Below, one piece after another: positions 1-8,100 of a stretch of DNA of 8,668 nt. The translations under genes and the position numbers were made by a program. The notes beneath the pieces were generated by a model. That model was not told the origin of the DNA. It made no database searches and saw nothing but the letters and a program-made list of their open reading frames with translations. Each line of letters begins with the position of its first letter. Position 1 is the first letter of the stretch. The stretch spans positions 1 through 8,668 of the forward strand of contig JAJZYE010000027.1 in the NCBI GenBank assembly GCA_021806055.1. The letters run 5' to 3'. Source of the stretch: Actinomycetes bacterium (lineage in GTDB: Bacteria > Actinomycetota > Acidimicrobiia > Acidimicrobiales > RAAP-2).

Positions 1-1787
1 AGCATGCGCTGGTAGACCCGTCGGCCGGTCTCGATCGCGGCGACGACGTTGGTCAGCCCCTCGTCGGTCAGCACGACGCTGGCGGCCTCCTTCGCCACGT
101 CGGTCGCGCTGGCGACGGCGACGCCCACCTCCGCTCGCTTCAGTGCCGGGGCGTCGTTGACGCCGTCACCGGTCATGCCCACCACGTGGCCGGCGCGCTG
201 GGCGCGCTCGACGAGGCGCAACTTGTCCTCGGGCAGGACGCCGGCGACCACGTCGAAGTCGAGGGGGCCGTCTCCCTGGGCGCGCAGGGCGTCGGGGGTG
301 ATCACCCGCGCGCCGACGCCGACCTCGCGCGCGACGGCGCGCGCCGTCGCCTCGGTGTCGCCGGTCACCATGATGACGCGCACGCCGAGCTCGCCGAGGC
401 GCGCGAGCAGCGGGGCCGAGTCGGGGCGCAGCGGGTCGCCCATCGCCACGAGTCCGACCACCCGGAGGGCGGTGTCGTCCCCGCGGGCTACCGCGAGGAT
501 CCGCGCCCCGCCGCCGGCGAGCCGTGCGACGTCCGCGTCGAGCGTGGCCGGGGCGCCGCCCAGAGCCGCCAGGACGCCCGGTGTTCCCTTGGCGACGCGG
601 CGCACCACGCCGTCCTGGCGCACGGTCGCCTCGGAGCGCTTGGTGGAGGGGTCGAAGGGGGTGAAGTGCAGCCGCTCGAGCGCCGGGACGTCACCGAGAG
701 CGTCGAGGATCGCCACGTCGAGGGGGTCCTGGGTGGCGCGGTCCGACGCCGCCGCGGCTAGGGCCAGCACCTCGTCGCGCGTCGTGTCGTAGGGGAGGAC
801 GTCGGCGACGCGCAGCCGGTTCTGGGTGATGGTGCCGGTCTTGTCGGTGCACAGCAGGTCCATCGCCGCCGCCTCCTCGATGGCCGACAGGCGCGTGACC
901 AGGACGCCCTGGCGCGCGAGCTCGAGGGCTCCGAGCGACGTGGTCAGGGTGAAGGTGGCCGGGAGGGCCACCGGGACGGTGGCCACCACCAGGATCAGGA
1001 TGAAGGGGATCAGCTCGCGCCACGACAGGTGGTGGACGACGCCGTAGACCAGCACCGCGACCACCAGGGCACCGTCCATGGCCAGCAGCGCCCACACGAT
1101 GCGAAAGATGGTGGTCTCGAGGTGGCTGGCGGTGCTGGCCGTACGCGTCAGCTGCGCGGTGCGCCCGAAGAAGGTGCGCGCACCGGTCGCGGTGACGACT
1201 CCGGTGGCCTCGCCGCGGCGCACCACGGCCCCCGAGTAGAGGGGGGCGTCGACCGCGACGTCGACCTCGGCCGACTCGCCGGTCAGCACCGACTGGTCGA
1301 CCGTCGTCGAGCCGTCGCGCACCGTGAGATCGGCCGGGACGACGTCGCCGGCGCGCACGTGCACCAGGTCCCCGACCACCAGGGTGGTGGCGTCCACGAC
1401 CCGCCACTGGCCGTCGCGACGCACCCGCGCGCTCACGGCCAGGCGCTGGCGCAGTGCCGCCAGGGCGTCGTGCGCGCGCCCCTCCTGGACGACGCCGAGC
1501 ACGGCGTTGAAGACGATTAGCAGCGCGATGATGAGCGCCTCGGTGAGGTGGCCCGCCAGGACCTCGAGGACGACGGCCGCCTCGAGCAGCAAGGGCACGG
1601 GGCCGGTCACCGTGGCCAGCAGCCGGCGCAGCGGGTGGGCGCGGGTCGCGGGCAGTGCGTTCGGGCCGTCGCGGGCCAGGCGTCGCTGCGCTTCGTCCGA
1701 GGTGAGCCCGTCCGGCTCGGCGTCGCGCGCGCGATGGTGGTCGACGACGGGACCCGTCGCCGGCTCGGACGCCTCCTCGCCGGACAC
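1..1787 (-). CDS. P-type ATPase, plasma-membrane proton-efflux (P3A) type, C-terminus cut by window edge
   Basis: This is an ATP-driven cation pump of the inner membrane, most likely exporting H+. In the minus-strand frame, counting from the GTG at 1787, the markers come in the right order. The N-terminal element GLTSDEAQRRLARDGPNALP is followed by a first membrane hairpin at about residues 55-97. The actuator motif TGES is at 169-172 and a second hairpin ends in the M4 motif VPVALPA. The phosphorylation site DKTGT is at 315-319 (Asp315), the nucleotide-binding KGTPG at 400, TGD at 475 and the hinge TGDGVNDAP at 539-547. PVALP, rather than the PEGLP of Ca2+ pumps or the CPC of heavy-metal pumps, and an end reading GRRVYQRM point to the bacterial H+-ATPase branch; substrate is inferred. 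About 595 residues are present of the 780-840 usual for the family, so M5-M10 are missing. The frame is unbroken. GTG 1787 puts about 27 residues before the conserved N-terminus; an in-frame GTG at 1907 is an alternative. No clear ribosome binding site is seen. Confidence 0.95.
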   Translation of the reverse strand, partial: MSGEEASEPATGPVVDHHRARDAEPDGLTSDEAQRRLARDGPNALPATRAHPLRRLLATVTGPVPLLLEAAVVLEVLAGHLTEALIIALLIVFNAVLGVVQEGRAHDALAALRQRLAVSARVRRDGQWRVVDATTLVVGDLVHVRAGDVVPADLTVRDGSTTVDQSVLTGESAEVDVAVDAPLYSGAVVRRGEATGVVTATGARTFFGRTAQLTRTASTASHLETTIFRIVWALLAMDGALVVAVLVYGVVHHLSWRELIPFILILVVATVPVALPATFTLTTSLGALELARQGVLVTRLSAIEEAAAMDLLCTDKTGTITQNRLRVADVLPYDTTRDEVLALAAAASDRATQDPLDVAILDALGDVPALERLHFTPFDPSTKRSEATVRQDGVVRRVAKGTPGVLAALGGAPATLDADVARLAGGGARILAVARGDDTALRVVGLVAMGDPLRPDSAPLLARLGELGVRVIMVTGDTEATARAVAREVGVGARVITPDALRAQGDGPLDFDVVAGVLPEDKLRLVERAQRAGHVVGMTGDGVNDAPALKRAEVGVAVASATDVAKEAASVVLTDEGLTNVVAAIETGRRVYQRM

Positions 1788-1807
1788 GTCACCATGATGG
1801 TGCGCGC

Positions 1808-1821
1808 GGCGCCGCGGCGCC
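1808..1821. repeat. 14-bp perfect palindrome upstream of the ATPase start
   Basis: GGCGCCGCGGCGCC equals its own reverse complement. It lies about 20 bases upstream of the GTG at 1787 chosen for the ATPase, where it could be a repressor site or a small hairpin in the leader. Palindromes of this length arise by chance in very GC-rich DNA, so function is only a possibility. Confidence 0.4.
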
Positions 1822-1878
1822 AGCTGCCCGACCGCAGGCGGCCCGGGCCGTGGCGCGGGCGAGTTGCGCCTCTGGTAG

Positions 1879-2019
1879 GAATGGACGCGAGCGGGAGGCG
1901 AGGTCACGGCGGTTCGCGAGTCGATCCAACGGGGGCGCGCGCCCCGCGCTCGCCCCACGCGCTCGCCTCGCGCGACCTGGGGGCCGGCCGCCGTCCTCGC
2001 CGCGCTGCTCGTCGGGTAC
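1879..2019 (+). other. Probable N-terminal coding extension of DUF2079 gene lacking a start codon
   Basis: The frame of the DUF2079 gene stays open upstream of the GTG at 2020 to a TAG at 1876-1878. From about 1978 it encodes a typical first membrane helix (WGPAAVLAALLVGYVGLFGW), and before that an Arg-rich cytoplasmic-looking leader. Yet there is no ATG, GTG or TTG in frame between 1879 and 2019, only CTG at 2005 and ATC at 1924. An ATG at 1881 is one frame away and would join if one G were absent from the run at 1931-1935 or at 1979-1983. Either an unusual start codon, an indel in a G run, or a real start at 2020 with a shortened helix must be true. Confidence 0.6.
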
Positions 2020-3399
2020 GTGGGCCTCTTCGGCTGGCTGACCTGGCTCCAGCAGGCGAACTTCGGGACCTTCGACTTTGATCTGGGCCTGTTCGACCAG
2101 GAGATCTGGCTCGCCGCCCACCACTGGAACGCGTTGATCACGATCCGCGGGCTGACGATGTGGGCCAACCACGTCAATCCGATCGTCTACCTGCTCGTCC
2201 CCTTCTACTGGCTCGGCGCGGGGCCGCACTTTCTCTACCTGGTCCAGACGGTGGCCCTGGCCGGGGCCGCGGTGCCACTGTGGCTGCTCGCGCGCGATCG
2301 GGCGGGGGCGTGGACCGCGACCGCGGTGGCCTTCGCCTGGCTCGCCTCCCCGGCGCTGGAGTGGATGACCTGGTGGTCGTTTCAGCCGGAGTACCTGGCG
2401 GTGCCCGCGCTGATCGGGGCCTACTGGTTCGCCGACCGGCGTCGCTGGATCCCCTACGCCCTCTGCGTGGTCGCGGCGCTGGCGACCAAGGAGGACGCCG
2501 CGCTGGCGGTGGCCGCACTCGGCGTGCTGCTGGTGCTGCGCCACCGCGCGCGCGCCGGGCTCGTGACTCTCGCCGCGGCGGTGACCTGGTTCCTGGTGGC
2601 CCTCGAGGTGATCATGCGCGCGGCGACGCCCGGCGCCGCGCCCTTCTTCCTCTACCAGTACGCGGCACTCGGTGACTCGACCGGTCAGATCGTGCTCGGC
2701 GTGCTGCGTCGACCGTGGGTGGTGCTTCGTGCACTGGGGCGTGCGAGCAGCCTCGCCTACTACCTGAAGATCCTGGCGCCGACCGCGTTCCTGGCCCTGG
2801 CGGCGCCGGTGACCCTGGTGCTGGTGGTCCCGACCCTGGTCGTGAACGTGCTCAACAACCAGGGCTACACCACCGACATCCACTACCAGTACTCGGCGCT
2901 GATCACCGCGGGCGTCTTCATCGCCCTGGTCGAGGTACTGGGGCGCCTCGCGGCGTCCCCCCGCGCGCGCCGCGCCGCGGTGGTGGCGGTGCTCAGCGCG
3001 TCGCTCGCGTCCAACGTCGCCTGGTCGCCGTCGCCCCTGGACGCGGCGGCGTTCCACGGCGGCTACTGGAGTTTGTCGTCCTCGCCGCACACCCGCGAGC
3101 TGGCGCGTCTGGTGGCGCGGGTACCCGCCAGCGCCGGCGTGTCGGCGACCTACACGGTGGTGCCCCACCTGGCGCATCGCGACGTGATCTACTCCTGGCC
3201 CAATCCGTGGATCCGCCTCTACTACGGCGTCAACGCCTCCCAGCCCGGCGAGCCGCGCGCCGGCGTGGACTACCTGGTCCTGGACCTCACCGAGGTCAGC
3301 CCCGCCCAGCGCGCGCTGCTGGCGAGCCTGCTCGCGCCGCGCGGCCCCTTTCGGGTGCTGGTGCGCCGCGACCAGGCACTGCTGGCGGTGCGCCCCTAG
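2020..3399 (+). CDS. DUF2079 polytopic membrane protein, putative GT-C-like glycosyltransferase
   Basis: This is a multi-pass inner-membrane protein of the DUF2079 family. The family markers appear in order, counted from the GTG at 2020: FDLGLFDQ (20-27) in the first outside loop, NHVNP (50-54), FQPEYL (121-126), TKED (156-159), DIHYQYS (286-292), and in the C-terminal soluble part HLAHRDVIY (383-391) and DYLVLD (417-422). Roughly ten hydrophobic segments run from residue 52 to 335. DUF2079 resembles GT-C enzymes, which use polyprenyl-phosphate sugars and carry an acidic residue in the first outer loop; Asp21 or Asp26 would fit, but the substrate and reaction are unknown. At 459 residues it is near full family length, but the first helix is truncated at this start (see the region just upstream). 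The 3' end overlaps the opposing small membrane protein gene by 4 bases. Confidence 0.93.
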   Translation: MGLFGWLTWLQQANFGTFDFDLGLFDQEIWLAAHHWNALITIRGLTMWANHVNPIVYLLVPFYWLGAGPHFLYLVQTVALAGAAVPLWLLARDRAGAWTATAVAFAWLASPALEWMTWWSFQPEYLAVPALIGAYWFADRRRWIPYALCVVAALATKEDAALAVAALGVLLVLRHRARAGLVTLAAAVTWFLVALEVIMRAATPGAAPFFLYQYAALGDSTGQIVLGVLRRPWVVLRALGRASSLAYYLKILAPTAFLALAAPVTLVLVVPTLVVNVLNNQGYTTDIHYQYSALITAGVFIALVEVLGRLAASPRARRAAVVAVLSASLASNVAWSPSPLDAAAFHGGYWSLSSSPHTRELARLVARVPASAGVSATYTVVPHLAHRDVIYSWPNPWIRLYYGVNASQPGEPRAGVDYLVLDLTEVSPAQRALLASLLAPRGPFRVLVRRDQALLAVRP

Positions 3400-3908
3400 G
3401 GCGCGCGGTAGAGGCGCACGCCGATCACCAGCACCACGAGAAAGATGATGAGCGGCGTGATCACCGGACCGATCCAGGGAACCGGAATGAGGAAGAAGAC
3501 GTCGCGGGTGAACAGGCTGGTGGGCCAGCCGTCGATGAGGCGCAGGTAGAGGTAGTAGGTCAGGTCCCAGACGCTGAAGGCGATGAAGTAAGCCCCGACG
3601 CGCTGGCGCGTGGTACGCCCGGCGAGCCAGGCCACCGCGAGCAGCATCACCATGGTCGCGCCCTCGCGTATCGTCTCGACGCGCCCGACGGCGGGGGGCA
3701 GCAGGGAGTGCACGGAGGAGACGAAGGCGATGAACCCGAGGTTGAGCAGCGTGTGGTAGTGGCCGAAGGAGTAGGAGCGCGGCGAGCCAATCAGGTCGCG
3801 CAGGTCGTAGACGACCGCGGCCTCGACGAATCCGAAGGCCGCGGCGAACGCGACGAGCGCACCCAGGTCGAGGGCCGTTCGCCGCCGGGAGTCCCCGCGT
3901 GGTGCCAC
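3396..3908 (-). CDS. Small integral membrane protein of an unnamed conserved family
   Basis: This 170-residue protein has no function I can name. It has about four to five hydrophobic segments: around residues 15-35, 53-66, 83-97, 104-122 and 137-165. Polar motifs embedded in or next to them look conserved: FVEA (27-30), VETIREGATMVML (77-89), WDLTYYLYLRLIDGWP (114-129) and DVFFLIPVPWIGPVITP (136-152). I recall similar unnamed proteins with an REA motif, a WD-x-Y-Y helix and an IPVPW-GP segment in other bacteria; that is memory, not a search. The buried Glu and Asp residues would suit a transporter or enzyme, but this is speculation. The start is GTG at 3908, supported by a -10-like TAGAGT six bases upstream, which implies a leaderless mRNA. 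It lies 35 bases downstream of the Fn3 gene on the same strand and converges on the DUF2079 gene. Confidence 0.85.
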   Translation of the reverse strand: MAPRGDSRRRTALDLGALVAFAAAFGFVEAAVVYDLRDLIGSPRSYSFGHYHTLLNLGFIAFVSSVHSLLPPAVGRVETIREGATMVMLLAVAWLAGRTTRQRVGAYFIAFSVWDLTYYLYLRLIDGWPTSLFTRDVFFLIPVPWIGPVITPLIIFLVVLVIGVRLYRAP

Positions 3909-3914
3909 CGACGT

Positions 3915-3920
3915 ACTCTA
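3915..3920 (-). promoter_or_regulatory. Putative -10 element for a leaderless transcript
   Basis: On the minus strand TAGAGT fits the actinobacterial -10 consensus TANNNT and is followed by exactly six bases and then the GTG at 3908. Transcription normally starts 6-7 bases after the -10, so the mRNA would begin at or within one base of the start codon. No ribosome binding site is present between them, which is consistent with leaderless translation. No clear -35 is seen. Confidence 0.5.
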
Positions 3921-3943
3921 CCGGGTCGTCCGGACGCGACGTC

Positions 3944-5197
3944 CTAGCTGGCGGCGGCCACCACGTCCTGGCCGTACGCGGCCGTCGTGGTGCGCCCACC
4001 GGGCAGCACCACGACCGTGACCGTGCTCGACGCGCCCAGCGCGGCGCGCAGAGCGGTGGCCACGGCGTGCGCGCGCTCGTCGCCCAGCGTGCGCGCGCTC
4101 GTCACCCCGGACGCATCGTTGGCGTAGCCGGTGAGGCGGACCTCGGTGTCGTGGGCCAGCGTGATGGTCGAGACCAGCGCCGCGACCGCCGCGGTGATCG
4201 CGGGCGTGAGGGCGGCCGACCCGGCGGCGAAGGGCCCGAGGGGTCCGCTGATCACGGGGGCGGGCGTCGCGGTCGCCGGCGTTGACGGTGGGGACGTGCC
4301 GCGCGCGCTGCTCGCCACCACCCGCACGCGGTAGACCAGCTGGTTGGTGAGACCGGTGATCGTGCAGGTCGTCGTACTGGTGGTGCAGGTCTCCTCACCC
4401 GGCGTGGCGGTCGCGACGTAGCGGCGCACGGGTGAACCGCCCCCCGACGACGCCCGCCAGCTCACCGCGATGCTCTGGTTGAGGGGCACCACCACCACGT
4501 CACCGGGGGTGGCCGGGTGGCGCCCGGGCGTCACGACGGGGGACCACGCCGACGGGCGGCTGGCACCGGCGCGGGTCACGGCCACGACGCGGAAGCGGTA
4601 GTGGTGCCCGTCGGCTAGCGGGCGCACCGTGCACGTCAGCGTCGGTCCCGAGGGAGCCGCCCCCAGATTGGCCGGCGTGGCGCGCAGCACGCAGCCGTGG
4701 GTCGCGGGCCCGCTCACGCGATAGACGACGACGAGGTCGCCGCCGTCGTCGCGAGGGGCGCGAAAGGCCACCACCGCGGCCCCCGGCGCCGGCGTGGCGG
4801 TGACGTGGACGGGTGGCGTGGGTGGGCCGACGGGCGTGACCGTGACGATGTTGGACGCCGCGGTCTCGGTGATCGTGTTGCCCGCCCCGCGCAACACGCC
4901 GGTGACGACGAACTCGTAGGTGCGCCCGTCCGCCAGCCCGCGCAGGGTGAGGGGCGCGTTGGTCGACGGGTGGGCCACCGTGACGAAGTGCACGCCGTTG
5001 CTCGAGCGCTCGACGACGTAGCCGATCACGCCGCTCGTGGCGCTCCAGTGCAGGGTCACGGCCGCGCGTGAGCTCGTCGCCGTCAGCGTCGGTCCCGAGG
5101 GAGCCGCCCCGGCCGCGGGGGCGACCAGTGGCGCGAGTGCGACGAGTATCGCGCCGGCGCATCGTCGAGTCCACCGGTGAGGGGTGCGCCGGCCCAT
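3944..5197 (-). CDS. Secreted three-Fn3-domain protein with degenerate OmpA-like C-terminal domain
   Basis: This exported 417-residue protein starts with a Sec signal peptide: an Arg-rich n-region (RRTPHRWTRRC), a hydrophobic core (AGAILVALAPLVAP) and probable cleavage after Ala31 (AGA|AP). Three fibronectin type III domains follow at about 33-122, 126-224 and 229-313. Domains 2 and 3 each carry a Cys pair (C169/C189, C271/C278) that could form a local disulfide. Residues 319-417 resemble the peptidoglycan-associated OmpA C-terminal domain: FAAGSAALTPAITAAVAAL, then GYAND and LGDERAHAV. Aligned without gaps to GHTD-x11-LSxxRA, the Arg (375) is kept, but the wall-contacting Asp is Asn360, with Asp361 next to it, and the conserved Asn is Ala368. 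Wall binding is therefore uncertain. The ATG directly follows the TAG of the upstream giant protein gene, so the two are probably translationally coupled and function together outside the cell. A 30-bp sequence is duplicated inside the gene. Confidence 0.93.
   Translation of the reverse strand: MGRRTPHRWTRRCAGAILVALAPLVAPAAGAAPSGPTLTATSSRAAVTLHWSATSGVIGYVVERSSNGVHFVTVAHPSTNAPLTLRGLADGRTYEFVVTGVLRGAGNTITETAASNIVTVTPVGPPTPPVHVTATPAPGAAVVAFRAPRDDGGDLVVVYRVSGPATHGCVLRATPANLGAAPSGPTLTCTVRPLADGHHYRFRVVAVTRAGASRPSAWSPVVTPGRHPATPGDVVVVPLNQSIAVSWRASSGGGSPVRRYVATATPGEETCTTSTTTCTITGLTNQLVYRVRVVASSARGTSPPSTPATATPAPVISGPLGPFAAGSAALTPAITAAVAALVSTITLAHDTEVRLTGYANDASGVTSARTLGDERAHAVATALRAALGASSTVTVVVLPGGRTTTAAYGQDVVAAAS
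4634..4663. repeat. 30-bp direct repeat, copy 1 (inside Fn3 domain 2)
   Basis: This stretch is identical over 30 bases to 5081-5110. On the minus strand it encodes AAPSGPTLT around residues 180-188, lying between Cys169 and Cys189 of the second Fn3 domain. Identity extends through all synonymous positions. Confidence 0.85.
5081..5110. repeat. 30-bp direct repeat, copy 2 (signal peptide junction of Fn3 protein)
   Basis: This is the second copy of the 30-base repeat, 447 bp (149 codons, in frame) from the first. It encodes AAPSGPTLT at residues 31-39, which spans the predicted signal peptidase site and the first strand of Fn3 domain 1. Confidence 0.85.
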
Positions 5198-8100
5198 CTA
5201 CAGGTTCACCGTGTAGGTGTGGCCGAGGTAGGTGGCCGAGAACTGGCCCGCGGTGTTCACCGACGCGCCCACCGAGACCAGGTTCGACCACCCGCCCCAG
5301 GCGACGTAGGAGTTGCAGCGCCAGGTCCACGGTTCGTACCAGGTACCCGAGCAGGTGGTCTGGACCGACCCACCGCGGGCGTAGATCTGGGCGTTGAAGC
5401 CGCTACTCAGCGACACGTAGGGCGAGCTCGAGGAGATGTTCACGTAGTAGTTGCCGCGGAACGCGGCGACGTACTCGACCAGTCCAGTGTCGACGACGCC
5501 GGAGATGGCGTTGATGGAGCCCGTCGAGGTGAAGTTGAAACTCCACGTGGGATTCACCGCGATCGCGGAGAACCCGTAGGTGTGGCCGTCCCAGGTGACG
5601 CTGCCGCTGATCGACGCCCCCATCGCCGTGGTGGTGGTGCACGCGCCCGAGCAGTTGCCGATGTCGAGGGTGCCGCTGATCGCGACCAGTGGCCCGAGGT
5701 TGAAGCTGGTCGCCAGCGAGAAGTTGAAGCCGACGGTGTTGTTCACGTGGTTGAGCGTGCCGCTGATGCTGCCGGTGAAGATGCCCCCCAGGTTGACGTT
5801 CGCGCTGGCGGTGAAGAGCTGCTGGGTGGGTGAGATCGACAGGTCGAAGTTGACGTTGCCCAGGTTGAAGCCACCGGGGCTGAAGGTGGCGTTACCCATG
5901 AGCTGGGTCTGCACGCCGCCGCCCGGCGCCGGACCGAAGGACCCCTCGATCGACACGCTCGAGCCGAGCAGGCTCACCGACGCGCTGGCGGTGACCGACA
6001 CCCCGGAGAAGGTCACGCCGAAGAAGGAGAAGCTGTACTTGTTGGCGTTCACGGTGACCGCCATGGAGAAGCCCGCCAGGTTGATGTTCGCGGTGCCGCT
6101 GAGGTTGAAGGTGCCGTTGGAGCTGATGTCGCCCGAGACTGTGACCTGGTTGCTCGGGCCATTGAGCTCGATGCCGCCGGAGAAGACGAGGGAGAACGAC
6201 GAGCCGATGGTCACGCTGACGTAGGCGTTCTGCAGCGTGAAGGGGCCGACCGAGAAGCCCGAGACCGACGCGGTGCCCGAGAAGCTGAACGGGCTGAGCG
6301 TCAAGGTGGCGTTGAAGGTGACCGCCACGCCGACGAAGGTCCCGTTGAAGGCGACCGAGAACCCCGGGGCGATCGTCGTCCCGGCGACCGAGCAGCCGCT
6401 GGGCGCGGCGACGAAGGTCGCGTAGCTGGCGGTGAGCACGCCACTGCCGATGTTGATGACACTCGGCGCCCCCGGGGCGTCACTGCCGATCGCCACGGCC
6501 AGGCACGGGCTGACGTCGGAGATGTTCATCGTGAACGACAGCGGCACCGAGGCGCCCGTCCCGATTCCCAGGTCGCTCGTGAGCGAGGCGGGCAGCACCC
6601 CCGACGCGGTGAAGCCGAAGCTCGGGGTGGGCACCGGCGGGGTCAGCGAGACGCCCGCCTGGATGCCGATGGTGGTGATGTCGAGCCCGGAGTAGCCGAA
6701 GGCGTTGTTCCAGCCGCTCCCGGAGATGGAGAAGAGGAGCTGGTTCCCCGAGCTCTGGTAGGTGAGGGCCAGCGTCACGTTGATGGTCTGGTCGGTTCCC
6801 CCGGCGGCCGCCCCGCTGATGGTGAGCTGTCCCGACTCACTGAGCGACAGGTACGCCCCCTGGGACGGCGAGACGCCGGCGCTCAGCACCAGGTCACCGA
6901 AGGTGAAGGAGAACTCGCTGGAGGCGCTGATCGGCACGCTCATCGGGAAGGTCGCGTTGACGGCGAAGTCGCTGGGCGAGCTGTAGGTCACGTCGATCGC
7001 GATCGACGAGTTGGTGCCGAGGTAGGTCTGGATGAAGGAGGGCAGGCTGAGCGAGCCGCCGAGGATGAAGGTGTCGGCCGGCACGTTGACGCTGACGCCG
7101 TTGAGCGCGAGGGTCGCCGCCGCGGTGGTGAAGGCCAGCGTGTTGATCGAGGCCCCCGTCGAGCCGAGGGAGAACGCGGGCGTGAAGTCGGCCACCACGG
7201 CGAGCCCGCTCGGGTCGTAGACCAGCGAGACGGGGATCGTCACGCTGGTCCCGGCGAAGGAGAGGCTGGCCGTCGCGCTGATGAGCAGCTGGAAGCCACC
7301 GGCGCTGCCGAGGCCGTTCAGGGTCAGGGCGGGACCGGGGGTGGCGAAGCCCGGGTCGTTGTAGGAGAGCTGGAAGCTGGGTGCGCTGATCGACAGCACG
7401 TTGGCGACCACGGTGATCGGACCGGGCATGGTCGCCGAGAGGTCGAAGCCCCCGGTGGCGAGGTTGACGTTGGCGGCGTAGGTCAGGCTCTGGGCACCCA
7501 GTCCCGGGAAGGTGAGGTTCAGCGTGCCGTTGAGGAACACGAAGGTACCCACCGCGGCGGAGGGGCACGGCGAGCTGACGGGCTGGCCCTGGTAGCCGGT
7601 GAGGGGGGGTGGGCAGGTGGCGATCGAGAGGGTGGTGCCGCTCAGGGAGACGACGCCGCTCACCAGCGTGATCGGCGCCAGGGAAGCCGTCACGCTCCAC
7701 TGCAGGGTGGGGAAGTCGTTGCCGTTCACGTAGCCGTAGCTGACCGAGCCCGTCAGGGAGCTGAGGGGGATCGTGAAGTTCGGCGCGACGCTGAAGCCCG
7801 CAGGGCTCCCGGTCACGGTGATCGTGGCCGACCAGTCGGTCGGGTTGGTGTAGGTGAAGCTCACGGGCAGGCTGAGGGTCCCCACGTCCAGGGTCGCGCT
7901 ACCGGTGAACGTCGAGCTCGCACTGGTGAACGAGAAGCTCAGTGAGCCCCAGAACGACACGCCCGCGATGATGGTCACCGGCGACGTCGAGGGGACCGCG
8001 GCGCTCAGGCTGCCCGAGAGCGTCCCCGCGCTGTCCGCCAGGGTGCCAGTGACGGTCAGGTCCACGGAGGTGCCGGTGGGCCCGATGGGCAGCGTGGCGT

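Larger units (their letters stand above)
1788..2019. promoter_or_regulatory. Divergent region between proton-pump ATPase and DUF2079 genes
   Basis: The two genes are transcribed away from each other here, so promoters for both should lie in this stretch. I see no convincing -35/-10 pair and no strong Shine-Dalgarno sequence for either gene. It contains a perfect 14-bp palindrome at 1808-1821, two GGGGG runs (1931-1935 and 1979-1983) and an ATG at 1881 that is out of frame with DUF2079. The right part, from about 1960, is very probably coding for the first membrane helix of the DUF2079 protein. The left part could include an N-terminal extension of the ATPase if GTG 1907 is its start. Confidence 0.5.

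Noticed and set aside
1607..1795. ATG at 1795 on the minus strand as the ATPase start
   Set aside because: It is out of frame with DKTGT and TGES; the frame holding all motifs runs through GTG 1787 instead.
49..2081. Several plus-strand open frames across the ATPase
   Set aside because: They are antisense or shifted shadows of the P-type ATPase, whose motifs are all in the minus-strand frame; their products are Arg/Ala/Ser-rich without domains.
3927..3936. 10-bp palindrome CGTCCGGACG between the Fn3 gene and the small membrane protein gene, as a terminator
   Set aside because: It has no loop and no following T-run, and it is too short to stop transcription in GC-rich DNA.
1789..3999. Very long open frame (736 codons) on the minus strand opposite the DUF2079 gene
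   Set aside because: Its translation is an Arg/Gly/His/Gln-rich low-complexity product with no domain, and it lies opposite a gene with clear family motifs. It is a GC-rich codon-position artefact.
5580..6425. Plus-strand open frames with fairly protein-like composition opposite the giant gene
   Set aside because: The unusual composition of the minus-strand protein, with alternating hydrophobic and small residues, produces a less Arg-rich shadow. No domain, signal or start context supports them.
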